DNA from: Bacteriovoracaceae bacterium
Lineage (GTDB): Bacteria > Bdellovibrionota > Bacteriovoracia > Bacteriovoracales > Bacteriovoracaceae
Direction of reading: 5' to 3'
NCBI GenBank assembly: GCA_023137315.1
Contig: JAGLPP010000055.1
Span: forward strand, 1-49,603
Length of the DNA stretch: 49,603 bases
Positions 25,377-33,324 of this stretch are shown here, in pieces; positions within the stretch are counted from its first letter, which is position 1; the number at the start of each line of letters is the position of its first letter. Position numbers and translations under genes: made by a program. The notes beneath the pieces are model-generated. The model did no database searches and was not told where the DNA came from. It worked only from the letters and a program-made list of their open reading frames with translations.

Positions 25377-26243
25377 CTACTTCCCCATATCCTTTTTGAG
25401 CTTGATAAGATAACGGACAACGTCATATTCCTCATCTTTTCCCCATCGAAACCCGCTGTTTTGCATATGCTTTTGTATTGAAGCGTTCATTTTTATCATG
25501 GCCTCGCCAAAAGCACGCTTCAGACTTTCTGGAAGGGACTTTCTACCTACAACGGCCCCACCTGGAATAATTTCGGAGGTCCAGAGGATCCTGAATTCCT
25601 TTTTGTTAACCTTTCCGGCAAGGGCCATACGATCCAGATCAACATCATTTGTAGCTGCCAAATCAACAGAACCATTTTTAACTGACAGAATTGAGGCAGG
25701 ATGTGAGCCTGAAAACATGACCTTTTTGAAAAATTTCTGTGGATTGATCTGTGGATGTGCTCTCTTGAAACGAATATAGGGAACAAGATATCCCGAGGTT
25801 GAATTGGGATCAATAAATGCAAATGTTTTTCCCTTCGCATTTTCAAGTTTTAAAATTCCAGAATCGGCGCGTGTAATGATTATTCCACGGTAACCATGAA
25901 AACCACGCTCATTGATTTCCTTTACAATAATTTCAGCCCCGGCCCGGTTTTTTGCCTCAATATAGGTTTTTGCCCCCAAATAGCTAAAATCTATGTGATC
26001 GTGCGCCATTGCCGTTATTATCCCGGCGTAGTCAGTTGCTGTGATAAGCTTTACTTTGATACCGAGTTTTCTCTCAAGATGTTCTGCCATAGGGCCAAAA
26101 CGATGGTTCACATTAGCCGTTCCACCCTCAATTGGAATAACACCTATTTTTATGACAGACGGCCATTTACTTTTGGCCATGACACAAAATGCAAACAGAA
26201 ATAAACAAATGATAATGATAAATTTTTGCCGTTTTAGTTTCAT
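25377..26243 (-). CDS. PhnD-like phosphate/phosphonate substrate-binding protein
   Basis: A 288-residue exported solute-binding protein. After a signal peptide ending FCVMA, the mature part opens with IKIGVIPIEGGTANVNHRFGPMAEHLERKLGIKVKLI, followed by DFSYLGAKTYIEA, FIDPNSTSGYLVPY and VDLAATNDVDLDRM, the usual periplasmic-binding landmarks of the PhnD/PtxB family. In operons these deliver phosphonate, phosphite or similar anions to an ABC permease. Here no permease or ATPase gene is adjacent, so this is an orphan; such orphans often act as sensors. The ATG at 26243 has AAAGG six bases upstream; the ATG at 26249 abuts that site. Confidence 0.88.
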   Translation of the reverse strand: MKLKRQKFIIIICLFLFAFCVMAKSKWPSVIKIGVIPIEGGTANVNHRFGPMAEHLERKLGIKVKLITATDYAGIITAMAHDHIDFSYLGAKTYIEAKNRAGAEIIVKEINERGFHGYRGIIITRADSGILKLENAKGKTFAFIDPNSTSGYLVPYIRFKRAHPQINPQKFFKKVMFSGSHPASILSVKNGSVDLAATNDVDLDRMALAGKVNKKEFRILWTSEIIPGGAVVGRKSLPESLKRAFGEAMIKMNASIQKHMQNSGFRWGKDEEYDVVRYLIKLKKDMGK

Positions 26244-26353
26244 AACCATCCTTTTTCACTAGTTTTCTCACCTTCTTGAAAGATTTACAAGATACTTTTA
26301 TGACTGTAAATTTTTATATACAATTTGCCGGGCCGTTTACCTTTTAAGGATAC

Positions 26354-27499
26354 ATGACAATGAATGCAACAAAAATTCTGCTATCATCCATTTTCGTTTT
26401 TTTATCCTTCACAGCAATGGCCGATAGCGGATTCAAACTAGCCACTTACAACATTGGCCTCGCCCATACTTTCGTTCCAATGGCCAAGGCCAGAAGAGCA
26501 CATATCATTGAAAATCTCACTGGTCTTGATGCTGACGCAGTTTGTATTCAGGAGCTTTGGACTCCGGAAGATATATTGAAATTTCAAAAAACACTCGATA
26601 AAAGTTTTCCATATCAGCATGTGGTTTCCCAACATCAGAAATTTGCATCAAAAACACCTGCCTGCTCCATAAGAAGGATTTTTGGCAAAAATTCAGTCGG
26701 TCGTTGTATTTTTGGCAAATGTCGTAAAAAGAAAGGTGATGAGTTCACCAATTGTGTAATCAATGATTGCAATGATGCGATCAAAAAGCTCAAAAACAAG
26801 GACAAAGATTGCGCTCAGGCCCTGTTCGCGCAGGTTGGAAAAAACTTTATCAAAGGAATCATGTCAATAATCGTACCATTTAAAAAAGTAGGTCTTTTTG
26901 CGTGGGAAGGTTCATCAGGTCTGGCCTTTTTTTCAAAACATCCAATTCTTGAAACAAAAGAAATGGATTTTTTTGATATTTCCACAATGACCAGAAGATC
27001 GAGCATCTACGCCATGATCAATGTTGGAGGTGTTCCAAAACATATTTTTTGCACACATCTTACCGCCAATATGAAAAGAATTCCCTACGTCGGAAATTTT
27101 GATTCCTGGACAACCGAATCCAAAGAGCAGGCCACAAAACTGGTGGAGTTTGCAAAAAAGACAACAGGCGGAAAACCACACTATATTGCCGGTGATTTCA
27201 ATTGCAGTTTTCCAGATCCGGACAATGGTATCTCCTCAAATGCCATTGAAACATGCAATGTATTCAAAAATAACGGATATCTTGACCCTGTCATGGCCAC
27301 AGGCGAGTGCACATACTGCGAAAACAATTCACTCAATGACGAAAACACAACAACCTCGACGATAGATCACATCTTCGTCAAGGGAGCAGGCATGGCGAAC
27401 ATCGAAGCACAGATTATCATGAAAAAGAAGGTGGAACTTGCCAACGGTAAAACTTCCCACCTTTCAGATCACTTTGGGGTGATCCTTGAACAACAATAA
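26354..27499 (+). CDS. Secreted endonuclease/exonuclease/phosphatase-fold hydrolase
   Basis: A 381-residue exported enzyme of the DNase I / sphingomyelinase fold. Signal peptide to about residue 23 (FTAMA). Fold motifs: LATYNIGL (Asn33), CIQELW (Glu67 as metal ligand), CTHLTA, AGDFNCS, TIDHIF and the terminal LSDHFGV with the catalytic His. An insertion of about 90 residues after KFASKTPAC is rich in cysteine (CSIRRI, GRCIFGKC, NCVINDCND) and should be disulfide-bonded outside the cytoplasm. Substrate may be DNA, RNA or sphingomyelin/phospholipid head groups. It precedes the SpoIID gene by 23 bases in the same direction, so the two are probably co-expressed. Confidence 0.88.
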   Translation: MTMNATKILLSSIFVFLSFTAMADSGFKLATYNIGLAHTFVPMAKARRAHIIENLTGLDADAVCIQELWTPEDILKFQKTLDKSFPYQHVVSQHQKFASKTPACSIRRIFGKNSVGRCIFGKCRKKKGDEFTNCVINDCNDAIKKLKNKDKDCAQALFAQVGKNFIKGIMSIIVPFKKVGLFAWEGSSGLAFFSKHPILETKEMDFFDISTMTRRSSIYAMINVGGVPKHIFCTHLTANMKRIPYVGNFDSWTTESKEQATKLVEFAKKTTGGKPHYIAGDFNCSFPDPDNGISSNAIETCNVFKNNGYLDPVMATGECTYCENNSLNDENTTTSTIDHIFVKGAGMANIEAQIIMKKKVELANGKTSHLSDHFGVILEQQ

Positions 27500-27522
27500 A
27501 AAACTGCAAAAAAAGGGATATT

Positions 27523-29022
27523 ATGAAAAAGCATTTTTTAATGATTTGTCTTTTAGTAACTGCTGTCTCACACGCTGAGATTGACGAATATGCAGCGTTG
27601 AACATGCCCGTCATGAGTCAGACCAATGATCTTTCATTCCTGTATGGTGGGACAAATAAAAACAATTTAAGGGATACCTCTCCTGATCTGCCAAATAAAA
27701 ATCTTCGTGTGAAGATTTTTCCCCATACCGACAATCGTGCCCCACACAGAAGGGATAATGTGCTTTTTTACTCCCGTCTGGTTTCCCTGGGAAATCTCGC
27801 CCTCTATGACGGAGAGGAGATTATATGCACATCAAGGGAAATACAAATCAATCTGGCTGACGACTATACAAAAACTTTTTATTGTTTCGATGAAAATAAA
27901 ATCATCCCGTTTAATATTAATGCCGGCGTATCCCTGGCAAAATACCGTGTAAGTCCACTTGAAAATCATCCCACCCAGGTTCAAAGGGCCGGACACGATA
28001 ATAATTACTTTTATAGGGGGGACATTGAAATATTTCCTTACCAAAACAAAATAATCCTGGTCAACATTGTTGACATGGAAACATACCTCAGAGGTGTTGT
28101 TCCGGGGGAAATTTTTGTTTCCTGGCCTTCTGACACGGTTTCGTCCCAGAGTGTGGCCGCAAGAACTTATGCCTATTATCACCTGACACGCATGCTACAA
28201 AATCCTGCCAGAATTTATCACTTTGATGATACCACCAGCTATCAGGTTTATATCGGCGATTATCGCATTTTCAAGGAAAAACAGTACCAAAGACTTTTAG
28301 AAAAATTCGCAGGACTTGAGACAGGTTCCACTGAACACGAAGATCTTGCCAAAGTCCTGGAATATCTCGAAGAATTTATCATGCCACATCTAGACAGATT
28401 TTTCGAGGCAATGGAAAGAACCAAAAACCAGGTAATGACTGTTCGTAAAAATGGAAAAAACCGCATTTTCCAGTCATACTTTCACGCTGCTTCCGGAGGT
28501 GCCACCGTAAAGGCCGGTGATATTGCGTTTTCCGACTGCACTCCATGTGCTGAAGTTTTGGATTATACGGAAACAGAAATTGAACAGGACAGTTTTGCAA
28601 CAAAATATCTCAAACCGTATGAGTTCTGGACAAGAAAAAAATCGTTAAAGCAAATTGAGACCTCCTTAAAACGTGCTGGTCTGCTGAAATCCCGCGATGT
28701 CATGACCTCCATTATTTTTCCTGACGGCTTAAATCCATATCCTAACAGAAGTAAATATGGCCATTTCACAACCATGCCATTGCAACTTAAAAACAGATCA
28801 AAAACTGTAAAGGGGTATCCGTTTAAAAGTGCGATAGGACTTCCCAATATCAAGTATGATATTGAAAAGAATGATGATGGGACATACATTTTCAAAGGAA
28901 GGGGTTATGGCCACAGCACTGGACTCTGCCAGTGGGGGGCCTACTTCAAGGGAAAACAAAATATTTTCTATGAAGACATTCTAAAACATTATTATCATGG
29001 TATTCATATTGTAAGACTTTAG
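27523..29022 (+). CDS. SpoIID/LytB-domain peptidoglycan protein, exported
   Basis: A 499-residue protein with a signal peptide (LMICLLVTAVSHA, to about residue 18). The SpoIID/LytB domain spans about residues 165-497: VDMETYLRGVVPGEI with the probable catalytic Glu196, SQSVAARTYAYYH, QSYFHAASGGAT, and the C-terminal GRGYGHSTGLCQWGA. SpoIID is a lytic transglycosylase on denuded glycan strands; LytB-type relatives enhance amidases. Between SQSVAAR and AASGG lies an extra helical insertion of about 60 residues (KQYQRLLEKFAG to FEAMERTKNQ). The gene follows the secreted nuclease closely. In a predator it could act on prey wall; cell-division remodelling is an equally good reading. Confidence 0.9.
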   Translation: MKKHFLMICLLVTAVSHAEIDEYAALNMPVMSQTNDLSFLYGGTNKNNLRDTSPDLPNKNLRVKIFPHTDNRAPHRRDNVLFYSRLVSLGNLALYDGEEIICTSREIQINLADDYTKTFYCFDENKIIPFNINAGVSLAKYRVSPLENHPTQVQRAGHDNNYFYRGDIEIFPYQNKIILVNIVDMETYLRGVVPGEIFVSWPSDTVSSQSVAARTYAYYHLTRMLQNPARIYHFDDTTSYQVYIGDYRIFKEKQYQRLLEKFAGLETGSTEHEDLAKVLEYLEEFIMPHLDRFFEAMERTKNQVMTVRKNGKNRIFQSYFHAASGGATVKAGDIAFSDCTPCAEVLDYTETEIEQDSFATKYLKPYEFWTRKKSLKQIETSLKRAGLLKSRDVMTSIIFPDGLNPYPNRSKYGHFTTMPLQLKNRSKTVKGYPFKSAIGLPNIKYDIEKNDDGTYIFKGRGYGHSTGLCQWGAYFKGKQNIFYEDILKHYYHGIHIVRL

Positions 29023-29026
29023 GCGT

Positions 29027-30271
29027 CTATCTTTTTTTCTTGATATGTTCCACAACATTAAGGGCCTTCAGCATCCCATCGGCGACATATGATAATTCGC
29101 GTTTTTCAAGATGCTTTATAATTGAGTGAAAATCGATTCTTCGTGCAAGGACAAAACCGAACCATGAAATGGAGAGACCGCGTACAATAATGAGCATGTA
29201 ATCCCCGGGGGCCATGCGTGTAAAAAAATAAATAACAAGCGAAATAAAAATAAATGGAATAAAATATCTTTTGGAAAGAATGTCCCTGCCACCTTCAAGC
29301 AGTGATGATTTCCAACTGGACCTGTGAAGAATACTTATATTCGTCTTAATTTCAGGATTTAATTTATTGATCCTGAATTCAAGTTTTTCCAAAAATCCTG
29401 AATACTGGAAAAAATATCCCGCACACGCAATGATTATTCCAATGAGTGATTTTACAACCAGGGCCAGAAGAACAATATGCCAGAATCCAAGTCCTGAAAA
29501 TCCCACCCATGAGAAAAGCTTGTGGAATGCGTTCATATAGGCTTCAATAAATACGGTTCCGAAAAGTATGTATTTAATTGCAAGACTCATTATAACTGTG
29601 GAAAGGCCCATAAGAACCGAACCAAGCAACACGGAAAAAAAGTTCCAACCAAAAATCCATGACGGTGCAACCAGAAGGGTTCCCTGAACAAAGATATAGA
29701 GCATTGGTCTAAGCTTGCTCCCTGTAAGCGAAAATGATTTCAACCCCGCTGTTATCAACACAATCCAAAATAGTCCACGACCTTTAAGATCCTTTCCAAA
29801 TAAAATAAGCATGAAGTTTTGCAACCCGGCCAGAAATGTACCCTTGAATGGAACGTGAAAGCCCCTGAGGGTGGAGCCCAGGCCTACTTCAACCAATGAT
29901 GTCATGGAGGCATAAAGACCTATTTTTTCGCCATCGCCCTTTTTAAGTGATGAAAGAATTTTTTTTTCAATAAGATTTGAATTCATCTTATCAAAATCAA
30001 GGATCATAACATGATCCATTGAATACTTTTTCCTGAAATTTTCAAGTTGGGATTTTGTTATCGACAAAATGAGATTTGGAATATTGTTTTTCAATATCGT
30101 TGGAATCAGTTCATGATTATCAAGAACAAATATATCCGGCCTTTTTTGGTAATGACCGGAAACTCCTCCAATTTTCCAATTTTTTTTCAAACGATTCGTG
30201 AATTCTTCGAAAAATGAGGTCTTTTCCGGAGAGGTATCGCCTGTAATAATAATAACATTGCATTTTTGCAT
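29027..30271 (-). CDS. Polytopic membrane protein with degenerate P-loop-like N-terminus
   Basis: A 414-residue protein with two halves. Residues 1-115 are soluble and start CNVIIITGDTSPEKTSFFEEF, resembling a THEP1-type NTPase P-loop but without the full GxxxxGK[ST], then KIGGVSGHYQKRPDIFVLD and NLILSITKSQLENF. Residues 120-400 hold about seven to eight membrane segments, beginning VEVGLGSTLRGFHVPFKGTFL, which recalls small-molecule transporter membrane domains of the ECF S-component kind. I cannot assign a family. It ends 4 bases after the convergent SpoIID stop and is not visibly in an operon. The fusion of a dead NTPase-like domain to a channel-like domain is unusual. Confidence 0.75.
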   Translation of the reverse strand: MQKCNVIIITGDTSPEKTSFFEEFTNRLKKNWKIGGVSGHYQKRPDIFVLDNHELIPTILKNNIPNLILSITKSQLENFRKKYSMDHVMILDFDKMNSNLIEKKILSSLKKGDGEKIGLYASMTSLVEVGLGSTLRGFHVPFKGTFLAGLQNFMLILFGKDLKGRGLFWIVLITAGLKSFSLTGSKLRPMLYIFVQGTLLVAPSWIFGWNFFSVLLGSVLMGLSTVIMSLAIKYILFGTVFIEAYMNAFHKLFSWVGFSGLGFWHIVLLALVVKSLIGIIIACAGYFFQYSGFLEKLEFRINKLNPEIKTNISILHRSSWKSSLLEGGRDILSKRYFIPFIFISLVIYFFTRMAPGDYMLIIVRGLSISWFGFVLARRIDFHSIIKHLEKRELSYVADGMLKALNVVEHIKKKR

Positions 30272-30290
30272 CTATACTATCCGCGTTTGT

Positions 30291-30367
30291 ATTTTCCATA
30301 CAGGAAAATCCAAACTGCCAATGGGGTATGCCCGCCGTTCATTTGAAAAGTGAACCGGCATGGGTAT
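30291..30367. repeat. Two tandem hairpins in a divergent intergenic region
   Basis: The first is ATTTTCC (30291-30297) with GGAAAAT (30303-30309). The second is larger and imperfect: the stretch around CCCGCCGTTCA (30331-30341) pairs with TGAACCGGCATGGG (30351-30364) with one bulge and a small internal loop. Both lie between two divergent genes, nearer the membrane-protein start. They could fold in its 5' leader or bind a regulator. No U-run follows. Confidence 0.4.
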
Positions 30368-30513
30368 GATTGATTGTTACACTCTAACTTGTAATTACGC
30401 AAGGCCATGGGCCCTAAAACCGGCTAATTAATATAATATTTCCATACCTTACATATTTCTTATGACTTTTAGAATTTTTCAAAATAAAAGGTACTCACAA
30501 GAGAGGAGATATT

Positions 30514-31650
30514 ATGAAACCAACACTTATTGCTGTTTTATTGATGCTTTCTGGTTTTTCCGTTTTTGCTGAAGATCAAGCAACATATGAAAAAAATCTT
30601 TTTAACATGTTCACCACCAATATTTGCCATGAACCACTTAAAGCTATCTGCGCAGATACTCTAAAGATAAGAGAAAAACGGGCGAAAAAGATTAAACTCA
30701 TGAAAGAGGAAATCGCGGAACTTGCAAAACCGAACATCCAGGCAAGAGTCGCAAAGCTTCCAAATCCCGATGATTATTTCATTTTCAGAAGACTTTTTTA
30801 TACAATTTACAACTCCATTCAGACTTCCATTATTATTAATCAGGAAGTAGTGAAAATTGCCCATAAAAAATACGGAAATATTGATCTGAATATCATGACA
30901 CCGGCCCTTGAGGACAGGGTAAAGGATTTTATCTACAGATCCATAAATGAATCATCAATTGATGAATCCTCCAAGATCACCTTCAAAAACATTATTCATG
31001 AGGTTGAACTTCTCACATACGGTGAATTTATCGAAAAAATTGGTATGGATGAAAACTCCATCGCACTACAAAGTCCATGCGGCCCATCCACTCTACAGAA
31101 CAACGCCTTCGCCTGGACACAAGAGAATAAAAAATATGTTCTTGTTTGCCCTGGATGGCTTATATCCAATGGCAATATTGCAAACGAAAAAGAGCGATTT
31201 CATAATGTTCTCATGGTGCTGGCCCACGAAATGTCACATCATATTGATTCAAGGGAGTATCCAAAGGCATATTCCGGAATCAAAAACTGTTACAAAAAGC
31301 ATTACGCCAGCGATTTAAAACCACAAGGAAAGGATAGAAGATCATGCAGATGGTTTCCAAAATCATGTCCTGAAAAAGTTGTTTCAAGCCACCTTTTTGA
31401 ACTCGTTGCCGATTCCTGGGCCTTCAATGTTCTTGACCTTCATATGAAAGATGAAAATATGGGATATCTCTCCGGAAAAAAAATGATTCAGACCTCAATG
31501 ATGAAACTTTGCGGAAGCATAGACGAGGGTATCCATCCTTCTGGTGATTTCAGAATGGAAAAGATGCTTACAAGACATCCAGGTATCAGAAGTAATCTTG
31601 GCTGTAGTGCCCATCTTGGTGATTCCCGTCCTGCCTGTAATATAAAATAA
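30514..31650 (+). CDS. Exported HExxH metalloprotease-like protein
   Basis: A 378-residue protein with a signal peptide to about residue 19 (LLMLSGFSVFA). The zinc motif is AHEMSHHID (His238, Glu239, His242), and a downstream FELVADSWAF supplies Glu296 in an ExxAD setting, the arrangement of gluzincins of the M48/M56 kind. Cysteines are numerous in the second half (NCYKKHY, RSCRW, KSCPEKV, LGCSAHL, ACNIK) and suggest disulfides. About 220 residues precede the motif and are helical and of no known family. The GAGAGGAG ribosome site is strong. It is not an integral membrane HtpX type. Likely a periplasmic or secreted peptidase; substrate unknown. Confidence 0.8.
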   Translation: MKPTLIAVLLMLSGFSVFAEDQATYEKNLFNMFTTNICHEPLKAICADTLKIREKRAKKIKLMKEEIAELAKPNIQARVAKLPNPDDYFIFRRLFYTIYNSIQTSIIINQEVVKIAHKKYGNIDLNIMTPALEDRVKDFIYRSINESSIDESSKITFKNIIHEVELLTYGEFIEKIGMDENSIALQSPCGPSTLQNNAFAWTQENKKYVLVCPGWLISNGNIANEKERFHNVLMVLAHEMSHHIDSREYPKAYSGIKNCYKKHYASDLKPQGKDRRSCRWFPKSCPEKVVSSHLFELVADSWAFNVLDLHMKDENMGYLSGKKMIQTSMMKLCGSIDEGIHPSGDFRMEKMLTRHPGIRSNLGCSAHLGDSRPACNIK

Positions 31651-31858
31651 AACGTGTAATCCAATACATTTGTATTGATTTCCAACATGTGTTTATATTT
31701 TTAACTAATTTGTGTCACCAGTGGCCATCTGTATCCCGAATTAAAAATGTTTTTTCAACTAGTTATAACTTTTCAAACTGGTATCTGACTTGCAGCATTA
31801 GTTCGAGCGAACGGGCAATGGATGGCCCACAAATAACTCAATGGAAGAGGAGGTCTTT

Positions 31859-32452
31859 TTGAAAACATTTATCAAGATGATTGGTGTTTTTTTCATCACA
31901 ACTTTTGTTTTTTCCAGTACCTCCCAACCTGTAATTAGAATTTCTGTAAATAAATACATTGAAAATGTAATTCATAATGATAGCACAGAGAAAATAAATG
32001 TCGTTTATGACTTCATGGAAAAGGATACCAAACAAAGTCCTGATTTTTCGCGATATATGCTTTTTCCAATCCTGATGGGAATTCTAGAAGCAAACGTGTC
32101 TTCAAAATCAAAGGTCAAGGCCATAAATGAAGCAATTAAGCTTGCAAACGTCATGGAGCTTAAATCCGTTCAAAACCATTGTTATGAAGCGATAACTGAT
32201 ATTGAGAATATAAGCTGTATGAAAAATCTTCTGAAAAAATTTCCACAAAATCGCTTTGTAATGGATTTTTTAAATACACAAAAAATCATCCTTGGCTCTT
32301 GCATCAAAATGAAAACATATAAGGATGAAGCAAAATGTTTTGAAAAAGTCGTTGAGAGATCAGGTATTGAACTTCTGAATGACAGAACAGTTCAGTGTCG
32401 CAATATCAAGGGTGATCTTTCACGTGTTTTCTGCTTTCGCGAATTTATTTAA
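31859..32452 (+). CDS. Exported hypothetical protein
   Basis: A 197-residue protein. The TTG at 31859 is preferred because GGAGG lies exactly five bases upstream and because it leaves a clean signal peptide (MKTFIKMIGVFFITTFVFS); the earlier ATG at 31841 lies before the ribosome site. The mature protein is helical, with NVVYDFMEKDTKQSPDF, SKVKAINEAIKLANVM and six cysteines in the second half (HCYE, SCMK, SCIK, KCFE, QCRN, FCFR) at intervals that suggest repeat-like disulfide-linked helices. I do not recognise it. It comes 47 bases before the membrane operon and could be its first gene. Confidence 0.65.
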   Translation: MKTFIKMIGVFFITTFVFSSTSQPVIRISVNKYIENVIHNDSTEKINVVYDFMEKDTKQSPDFSRYMLFPILMGILEANVSSKSKVKAINEAIKLANVMELKSVQNHCYEAITDIENISCMKNLLKKFPQNRFVMDFLNTQKIILGSCIKMKTYKDEAKCFEKVVERSGIELLNDRTVQCRNIKGDLSRVFCFREFI

Positions 32453-32499
32453 CATAAAGACGGTTGTCACTTTTTAGTGGAAGTTGGTATTATCCTCGA

Positions 32500-32961
32500 A
32501 TGGAAAATGATGGCCCTATTACGATTGTCAGGACAACCAATGAAGGCATTGACCCAGGTCAACCAATCAAGTGGGATTCATGGCCATTTCGTGATGAGAA
32601 AAAATTAAAAAGTTACCTGCTTGTTCTTTGTATAATCCTAAGCGGCCCTTTGTTTTTTTATGTACTGGGTTCCCTTTACGCCATTCTGGCACCTGCTCTT
32701 TTATTTTTCTCGCTCAATGGATATTTCCTTCCCCGTAAATACGTTCTTGATGAAACGGGAATAACCAGTCGTTTGCTATCCTTTGAAAATCATAAAAGTT
32801 GGAATTATTACAATCGTTACTGTATAAGTAAGGAAGGAATATTTCTCTCTCCCTTGTCTAACCCTTCGAGGCTGGACTCTTTTCGGGGATTATTCTTGAA
32901 GTTTAACAAAAAAGTAGACATGGAAAAGGTTGTCAAACTGGTAAAAAAACAACTGGATTGA
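32500..32961 (+). CDS. Membrane protein with bacterial PH-like domain (first core gene of the DUF6754 operon)
   Basis: About 153 residues. An N-terminal cytoplasmic stretch (PIKWDSWPFRDEKK) leads to a hairpin of two membrane segments (LLVLCIILSGPLFFYVLGSLYAILAPALLFFSLNGYF), then a PH-like domain: KYVLDETGITSR, NHKSWNYYNRYCISKEGIFLSPLSNPSRLDSFRGLFLKF, with a closing helix. The start is uncertain: the ATG at 32500 has no good ribosome site, and an in-frame TTG at 32464 would add 12 residues. The gene is 4 bases from the next one. Bacterial PH proteins of this kind are thought to be scaffolds at the inner membrane; here it opens a run of membrane genes. Confidence 0.7.
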   Translation: MENDGPITIVRTTNEGIDPGQPIKWDSWPFRDEKKLKSYLLVLCIILSGPLFFYVLGSLYAILAPALLFFSLNGYFLPRKYVLDETGITSRLLSFENHKSWNYYNRYCISKEGIFLSPLSNPSRLDSFRGLFLKFNKKVDMEKVVKLVKKQLD

Positions 32962-32965
32962 AAAA

Positions 32966-33313
32966 ATGAACCTTGCAAGTTTTAAAAACGCCATTGCTCA
33001 TGCCTTCGCCGTTGAAGACGGTCGTGATGAAATCACCACTGAAGATATTGCTCTTCTTGATAAAATTGCAAATTTTCTTGTCAGAAGAAAACTTACAGTT
33101 CCGGCCATCATGTTTTTGGAAACAATGAGTCCACTTAATTTCGTTGGAAGCCAGATTATGACCTTTATGAGGCCGACTCTTGGAACTCTTCTCACAAAAT
33201 TCGAATATAATCGACTGGAAAAAATTCTCGAAAAAAGATGTTCCATAAAACTTTTAGTTGAACGAATAGAACAGATGGAACAAAAACCGAAAAAAAAAGA
33301 TAATAAAAGGTGA
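32966..33313 (+). CDS. Small helical protein of the DUF6754 operon
   Basis: A 115-residue soluble protein without signal peptide. It starts MNLASFKNAIAHAFAV, has a conserved-looking core LLDKIANFLVRRKLTVPAIMFLETMSPLNFVGSQIM, and ends in a basic helical tail (EQKPKKKDNKR). The core recurs, as far as I recall, in hypothetical proteins next to DUF6754 genes in other phyla. It may sit on the inner face of the membrane complex. It ends 11 bases before the TTG start of the DUF6754 gene. Confidence 0.75.
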   Translation: MNLASFKNAIAHAFAVEDGRDEITTEDIALLDKIANFLVRRKLTVPAIMFLETMSPLNFVGSQIMTFMRPTLGTLLTKFEYNRLEKILEKRCSIKLLVERIEQMEQKPKKKDNKR

Positions 33314-33324
33314 TGGAGGTTTCT

